Source: a virus
Length of the DNA stretch: 23,656 nucleotides
Virus record (IMG/VR): IMGVR_UViG_3300036985_000870
Coordinates: 1 to 23,656 of that record
Strand: one strand, 5' to 3'
Positions 20,533 through 23,656 of the stretch are shown here, piece by piece. The notes below the pieces were generated by a model that did not search any database, was not told the origin of the DNA, and worked only from the letters and a program-made list of their open reading frames with translations. A program made the position numbers and the translations under genes. How positions within the stretch are numbered: the first letter of the stretch is position 1; every line of letters starts with the position of its first letter.

Positions 20533-21684
20533 ATGAAAGAACTAGTATTAGATGTAGAAACAACAATCTCTAACAAGGGTAATCCTTTTGATCAGACTAA
20601 CAAACTATGTTATGTGGGGATAAGTAGTGGGCTGTACGATATAGAATACTCACACGATCCCTATGTACCTAAGCTTCAAGAGATTCAACAAAAGATTGAT
20701 GAGTCTGATATTTTAATTGGGTTTAATATTAAATTTGATTTGCATTGGATAAGACGATATGGAATTACTTTTAGCAATAAGCGTATTTGGGATTGCCAAC
20801 TGGTACACTTTATACTTACTGGACAAACCGAATCGTATCCTTCCCTTAATGGGGTCGCTGCTCATTATGGTCTGGGTACTAAGCTTGATGTGGTTAGCTC
20901 AGAGTATTGGAAAAATGGTATAGATACACCTGACATACCTAGAGATACCCTTGAAGAGTACTTGCAGGGTGACCTAGACTTAACACACCAAGTCTATCTC
21001 AAACAGCTAGAAGAAGTTAATGCTAGTAGCTTACAACTACAGCGACTAATCAGTTTACACAATCAAGATCTCCTAGTCCTTCAAGACATGGAGTTTAACG
21101 GTTTACTTTACAACGCAACAAAGAGTGAGGAATTAGCAAATGAATTGGATGCACAAATCGTCGAGCTTGATAACGAGTTGTATCAGTACCATAACTGTGA
21201 TCGTTTTAATCCCAATAGTGGTGAGCATCTCAGTTCTTTACTTTATGGGGGAAGCATCAAGCTTTCTCGCAAAGTACCTGCTGGAGTTTACAAGACAGGT
21301 GCTCGCAAAGGTGAGGCAAAAGAAAAGTGGGAAGACTATGTAGTAGACTTGCCTAGACTCTTTACTCCTCCTAGAGGTTCAGAGTTAGCTAAAGAAGGTT
21401 ACTTCTCTACTGATGAGGCTACACTCAAGTCCCTTAAGAGTAGGAACCAACACTCTCTCAAAGCCATACAGACACTACTCACTAGGTCTGACTTAGAGAA
21501 GAGAGTATCAACGTACTACAGAGGCTTACTCAAGTTAGCAGCTGAACTTAACTGGAAGGAGAACAAGATACATGGACAACTTAATCAATGCGTCGCTCGT
21601 ACAGGACGTCTGTCAAGTAGTAAACCAAACCTGCAAAACTTCGACGGAGGAATCAAAGGTCTCTTCTATTCTAGATTTACTTGA
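20533..21684 (+). CDS. family A DNA polymerase, N-terminal part (split gene)
   Basis: A 383-residue piece of a T7-like DNA polymerase. The 3'-5' exonuclease motifs are complete: LDVET (Asp 7, Glu 9), GFNIKFD (Asp 69) and YLQGDLD (Tyr 143, Asp 147). The polymerase part begins at about residue 180 and includes VARTGRLSSSKPNLQN near 353-368, the end of the thumb/palm entry. The frame then stops at TGA (21682-21684), just after GLFYSRFT, where an intact polymerase would continue into motif A. An HNH gene follows. This product could retain proofreading-type exonuclease activity but lacks motifs A, B and C. The start lies directly after the helicase stop. Confidence 0.85.
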   Translation: MKELVLDVETTISNKGNPFDQTNKLCYVGISSGLYDIEYSHDPYVPKLQEIQQKIDESDILIGFNIKFDLHWIRRYGITFSNKRIWDCQLVHFILTGQTESYPSLNGVAAHYGLGTKLDVVSSEYWKNGIDTPDIPRDTLEEYLQGDLDLTHQVYLKQLEEVNASSLQLQRLISLHNQDLLVLQDMEFNGLLYNATKSEELANELDAQIVELDNELYQYHNCDRFNPNSGEHLSSLLYGGSIKLSRKVPAGVYKTGARKGEAKEKWEDYVVDLPRLFTPPRGSELAKEGYFSTDEATLKSLKSRNQHSLKAIQTLLTRSDLEKRVSTYYRGLLKLAAELNWKENKIHGQLNQCVARTGRLSSSKPNLQNFDGGIKGLFYSRFT

Positions 21685-22262
21685 TGCTTACGAGAAAGAT
21701 GTGTACCTTGAACGCTTATGGGAGGACTTATACTAGATGCTACTACAAGCAGAAAGTACTTGACTAGAATGGAATCTTATGGTATACTAATAGTATAACA
21801 ATAGGAGAATCCCATGAAACCTTATGATCCAGTAAAAAGAAGAGAAGAATATCTAAAAAATTATGATAAATATAAAGAGCAAAGAAAAACCTATGCAGAA
21901 AACAATAAAGACTCTAAAAATAAAGGAGCCTTAGAGTATTATTATAAAAAGAAAGTTGAAGACCCAGTGAGATACTTACTAAAGTATGCAAAGTTAAGAG
22001 CAAAACAAAAAGGAATAGAATTCTCTTTAGTTAAAGAAGATATAATTATTCCAAAGTTATGCCCTTACTTACAAGTACCACTAACAATAGCAGGTGATAG
22101 AAAACATTCACCATCAATAGATAGAATTGACCCTTCATTAGGTTATAGTAAAGGTAATATAGAAATTATATCTACTTTAGCGAACTCAATGAAGTGGAAC
22201 TCCACGAAAGAAGAGTTAATTCAATTCTCTAAATCAGTTCTTTTAAAGGAGGGTATATTGTA
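21685..22262 (+). mobile_element. HNH-endonuclease insert splitting the DNA polymerase gene
   Basis: About 580 bases separate FYSRFT of the first polymerase half from LLQADAKQL of the second. The insert holds a promoter and an HNH homing-type endonuclease gene, and the 5' end carries a partial copy of the LLQA coding sequence (21737-21753 matches 22263-22279 at 14 of 17 bases). I see no group I (P, Q, R, S) or group II domain V sequence, and the HNH stop abuts the second half, so there is little room for a splicing core after it. A free-standing homing gene insertion fits better than an intron. Edges are approximate. Confidence 0.65.
21760..21788 (+). promoter_or_regulatory. promoter for the HNH gene
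   Basis: TTGACT (21760-21765), 17-base spacer, TGG then TATACT (21783-21788), followed 25 bases later by the HNH start with AGGAG. It gives the insert its own expression, independent of the polymerase operon. Confidence 0.65.
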
Positions 22263-22263
22263 A
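21814..22263 (+). CDS. HNH homing-type endonuclease
   Basis: A 149-residue protein. A basic, Tyr/Lys-rich N-terminus (about 1-75) is followed by CPYLQVPLTI near 88-97. The HNH core is SPSIDRIDPSLGYSKGNIEI near 103-122, continuing STLANSMK to about 130. The Asp-Arg-Ile-Asp, GY.KGN and late Asn match the phage HNH pattern of metal-binding and catalytic residues. Such enzymes make a break in an allele lacking the insert and spread by repair. Its codons are richer in AAA and ATA than the neighbours, suggesting recent arrival. AGGAG precedes the ATG by about seven bases. Its TAA overlaps the ATG that begins the second polymerase half. Confidence 0.85.
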   Translation: MKPYDPVKRREEYLKNYDKYKEQRKTYAENNKDSKNKGALEYYYKKKVEDPVRYLLKYAKLRAKQKGIEFSLVKEDIIIPKLCPYLQVPLTIAGDRKHSPSIDRIDPSLGYSKGNIEIISTLANSMKWNSTKEELIQFSKSVLLKEGIL

Positions 22264-22982
22264 TGTTACTCCAAGCGGATGCAAAACAACTGTAACTGGA
22301 GTGGGTAGGAGCCACATACTTAAGTCAAGATCAGACAGCTATCGAAGAGATTCTTAATGGGGTAGACCAGCATGCAGACAACCAACAAAGATTTGGACTA
22401 CCAAGTCGACTTATTGCTAAAACGTTCGTGTTTCGACTCATCTACGGAGGATCAGCGTACTCTTATGCGAATGATCCTAACTTCTCAAGTATTGGAGATG
22501 AAACGTTCTGGCAAGGAGTCATCGATCAGTTCTACGCAAAGTACAGTGGACTAAAGGTATGGCATGAGCAGTTACTAGAACGAGCTATGCGTGATGGTCG
22601 TATCGAGATGCCTACTGGTAGAGTCTACAAGTTTGAACCTGAGGTTAAGTATGGTAAGGTTAAGTTCCCTCGTACTAAGATCTTAAACTATCCTGTACAG
22701 GGCTTAGGTGCAGACCTTATGGCACTAGCTAGGGTCTCACTTCGTAACAGATTAAAAGATAAAGAAGGAGTCTTTATGGTCAACACAGTACATGACTCAA
22801 TAATACTTGACTTTGATCCTAAAGTATGGGATAATATTAGTCTAGTGCAGTTAGTTACAAACTGTTTTAACGATGTACCACTTAACTTTAAAAAGATATT
22901 TGGTTCGGAGTTCAATCTACCTATGAGGGTTCAGTGTGAAGTTGGACCTGACTGGGGCAACATGGAGGAAGTTAATGCTTAG
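22263..22982 (+). CDS. family A DNA polymerase, C-terminal part with in-frame stop
   Basis: Codes for the palm and fingers of the split polymerase. ATG 22263, with AAAGGAGGG nine bases before, begins MLLQADAKQL, which holds the motif A Asp. An in-frame TAA at 22293-22295 then interrupts it, and the frame continues as LEWVGATYLSQDQTAIEEIL. After that come SRLIAKTFVFRLIYGGS (motif B region), ILNYPVQGLGADLMALARV and VNTVHDSIILD (motif C). Compared with the expected DAKQLEW, the sequence has six extra bases (TAACTG or CTGTAA). The longest stop-free start is a GTG at 22428, but it has no ribosome site and would cut into motif B. Unless the stop is bypassed, no polypeptide carries all three motifs. 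Confidence 0.75.
22807..22835 (+). promoter_or_regulatory. possible promoter ahead of the small SSB-tail gene
   Basis: TTGACT (22807-22812), 17-base spacer, TGG then GATAAT (22830-22835), inside the polymerase gene and 140 bases before the next start. The extended TGG and five of six -10 bases fit the promoter pattern seen elsewhere in the window. Confidence 0.4.
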
Positions 22983-23265
22983 AATTAAAATTATTGATGT
23001 GGGTACCCCTAGCTCTCACCAATCAGCTAATGGCTTAGAGTATCAAGCTATAGAAGTTATCTTCAGGGATAATGAGGACCAAGTCTTATCTAAAAGATTA
23101 TTCTCTTTCAGAAATAAGAATGTGTACAGAGCTGCGAGTAGTTGGACCAAGGGTACCGTAATAGATATTGTAGACGAGGCTGACGCTAAAGGCTTTACTC
23201 AATGGGTTGACTTTGATTTAGTACAACCTTCAAAGGGTGGAGAGGATGACGATGTTCCCTTCTAG
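22975..23265 (+). CDS. small protein with SSB-like acidic tail
   Basis: A 96-residue protein, MLRIKIIDVGTPSSHQSANG at the start, with a beta-rich middle (YQAIEVIFRDNEDQVLSKRLFSF, GTVIDIVDEAD). It ends GGEDDDVPF, the acidic Phe-ending tip used by bacterial single-strand binding proteins to recruit partners. I infer an OB-fold ssDNA-binding or mimic protein. The frame opens at 22936, but ATG 22975 is chosen because GGAGG lies six bases before it and it overlaps the polymerase stop (ATGCTTAG). A second SSB gene lies just downstream, so this may be an accessory protein. Function is inferred from the tail and position. Confidence 0.65.
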   Translation: MLRIKIIDVGTPSSHQSANGLEYQAIEVIFRDNEDQVLSKRLFSFRNKNVYRAASSWTKGTVIDIVDEADAKGFTQWVDFDLVQPSKGGEDDDVPF

Positions 23266-23344
23266 TAAGACTTGGATCACAGTATTAGAAATAGTTACTT
23301 GTATTCACATTATCGTAAATGTATATCATCACTGGAGTATTTAA
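23246..23344 (+). CDS. very small membrane protein, possible
   Basis: A 32-codon frame, MTMFPSSKTWITVLEIVTCI and on to VYHHWSI. One hydrophobic helix spans about residues 9-27. It overlaps the previous gene by 20 bases; GGAGAGG suits the second ATG at 23252 (30 residues) better. It ends just before the SSB start, whose GGAG site lies inside it. Peptides this short can arise by chance, so this is a candidate only. Confidence 0.35.
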   Translation: MTMFPSSKTWITVLEIVTCIHIIVNVYHHWSI

Positions 23345-23346
23345 AT

Positions 23347-23656
23347 ATGGCAATTAAAATTAAAGCAAAGTTGTTCTGGGCTCAACTAAACGAACCTAAC
23401 GAAATGTCTGGTAAGTATCAAGTAGACTTAGCTAACCTAAGTGCAGATGCTGTCAAAGAGTTAACTGCTCTAGGTATCAATGTTAACAAGCGAGACGATG
23501 ACGAGTATGAACGAGGTCACTACATTACCTGTAAGTCAACCTACCCAATCAAAGCTATTGATGGTGATGGTGTACCTATTTCTACTGATGTTCGTATTGG
23601 TAACGGTAGTGAAGCTATTGCCGTTGTGGATTCTTATGAGTGGAAGTTCAAAGGTA
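23347..23656 (+). CDS. single-stranded DNA-binding protein, partial
   Basis: The first 103 codons of a gene that continues past the window. MAIKIKAKLFWAQLNEPNEM, then KYQVDLANLSADAVKELTALGINV, and RGHYITCKSTYPIKAIDG match the start of T7 gp2.5-like or DUF2815-type phage ssDNA-binding proteins, which coat single strands at the fork and help polymerase and helicase. GGAG lies nine bases before the ATG. Its place after the polymerase fits. The C-terminal acidic tail, if present, is outside the window. Confidence 0.75.
   Translation, partial: MAIKIKAKLFWAQLNEPNEMSGKYQVDLANLSADAVKELTALGINVNKRDDDEYERGHYITCKSTYPIKAIDGDGVPISTDVRIGNGSEAIAVVDSYEWKFKG

Noticed and set aside
21685-22295. Group I or group II self-splicing intron in the polymerase gene
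   Set aside because: No P/Q/R/S core or domain V text was seen. The HNH stop abuts the second half, and no choice of edges restores a full motif A.
20533-22982. Intein in the polymerase
   Set aside because: Stop codons interrupt the insert and no intein splice blocks are present.
1-23656. CRISPR array, insertion sequence or integrase
   Set aside because: No regularly spaced repeats, transposase or recombinase motifs were seen on either strand.

Overview
The window looks like part of the genome of a lytic-type tailed double-stranded DNA bacteriophage, most likely short-tailed. It carries a packaging and capsid block (small terminase candidate, TerL, portal, scaffold, P22/HK97-fold coat protein), tail-fibre genes and a lysis block on the minus strand. 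On the plus strand it carries a T7-like replication block (primase, DnaB-type helicase, family A DNA polymerase, single-strand binding proteins). No integrase, phage RNA polymerase or tRNA was seen. The promoters found are host sigma70 type, so host RNA polymerase probably reads this part of the genome. The DNA is AT-rich. I cannot name the host.

Layout. Positions 1-11681, minus strand, read leftward from a promoter at 11746-11774: HNH-like protein, duplicated-motif protein, TerS candidate, Gly/Tyr-rich protein, TerL, portal, collagen/YadA-like fibre and two small proteins. A second consensus promoter at 4297-4325 then drives a small protein, zinc ribbon, scaffold and coat protein. After a terminator come a 56-residue protein, a fibre protein, two membrane proteins and an M15 peptidase. 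Positions 11682-13021 are a gene-poor control region with divergent promoters, repeated TGTAGTAT boxes, a duplicated 36-nt element and many perfect stem-loops, possibly a structured RNA. Positions 13022-14639 hold small early genes, two of them membrane proteins, and a terminator. Positions 14608-18227 hold a four-gene cassette: amidoligase, class II glutamine amidotransferase, SH3-like protein and ATP-grasp ligase. Positions 18220-23656 hold the replication genes.

Two things stand out. The first is the amidoligase/GATase/ATP-grasp cassette, a plausible pathway for making or attaching an unusual amide-linked compound during infection. The second is the DNA polymerase gene. It is split by a 0.6-kb insert carrying an HNH endonuclease with its own promoter. 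Its second half also has an in-frame TAA inside polymerase motif A, which separates the catalytic Asp from the rest of the palm domain. The structured control region, with two hairpins that share a loop but have unrelated stems, is the best candidate for an undescribed RNA element.

All calls rest on reading the sequence by eye; no database search or folding program was run.
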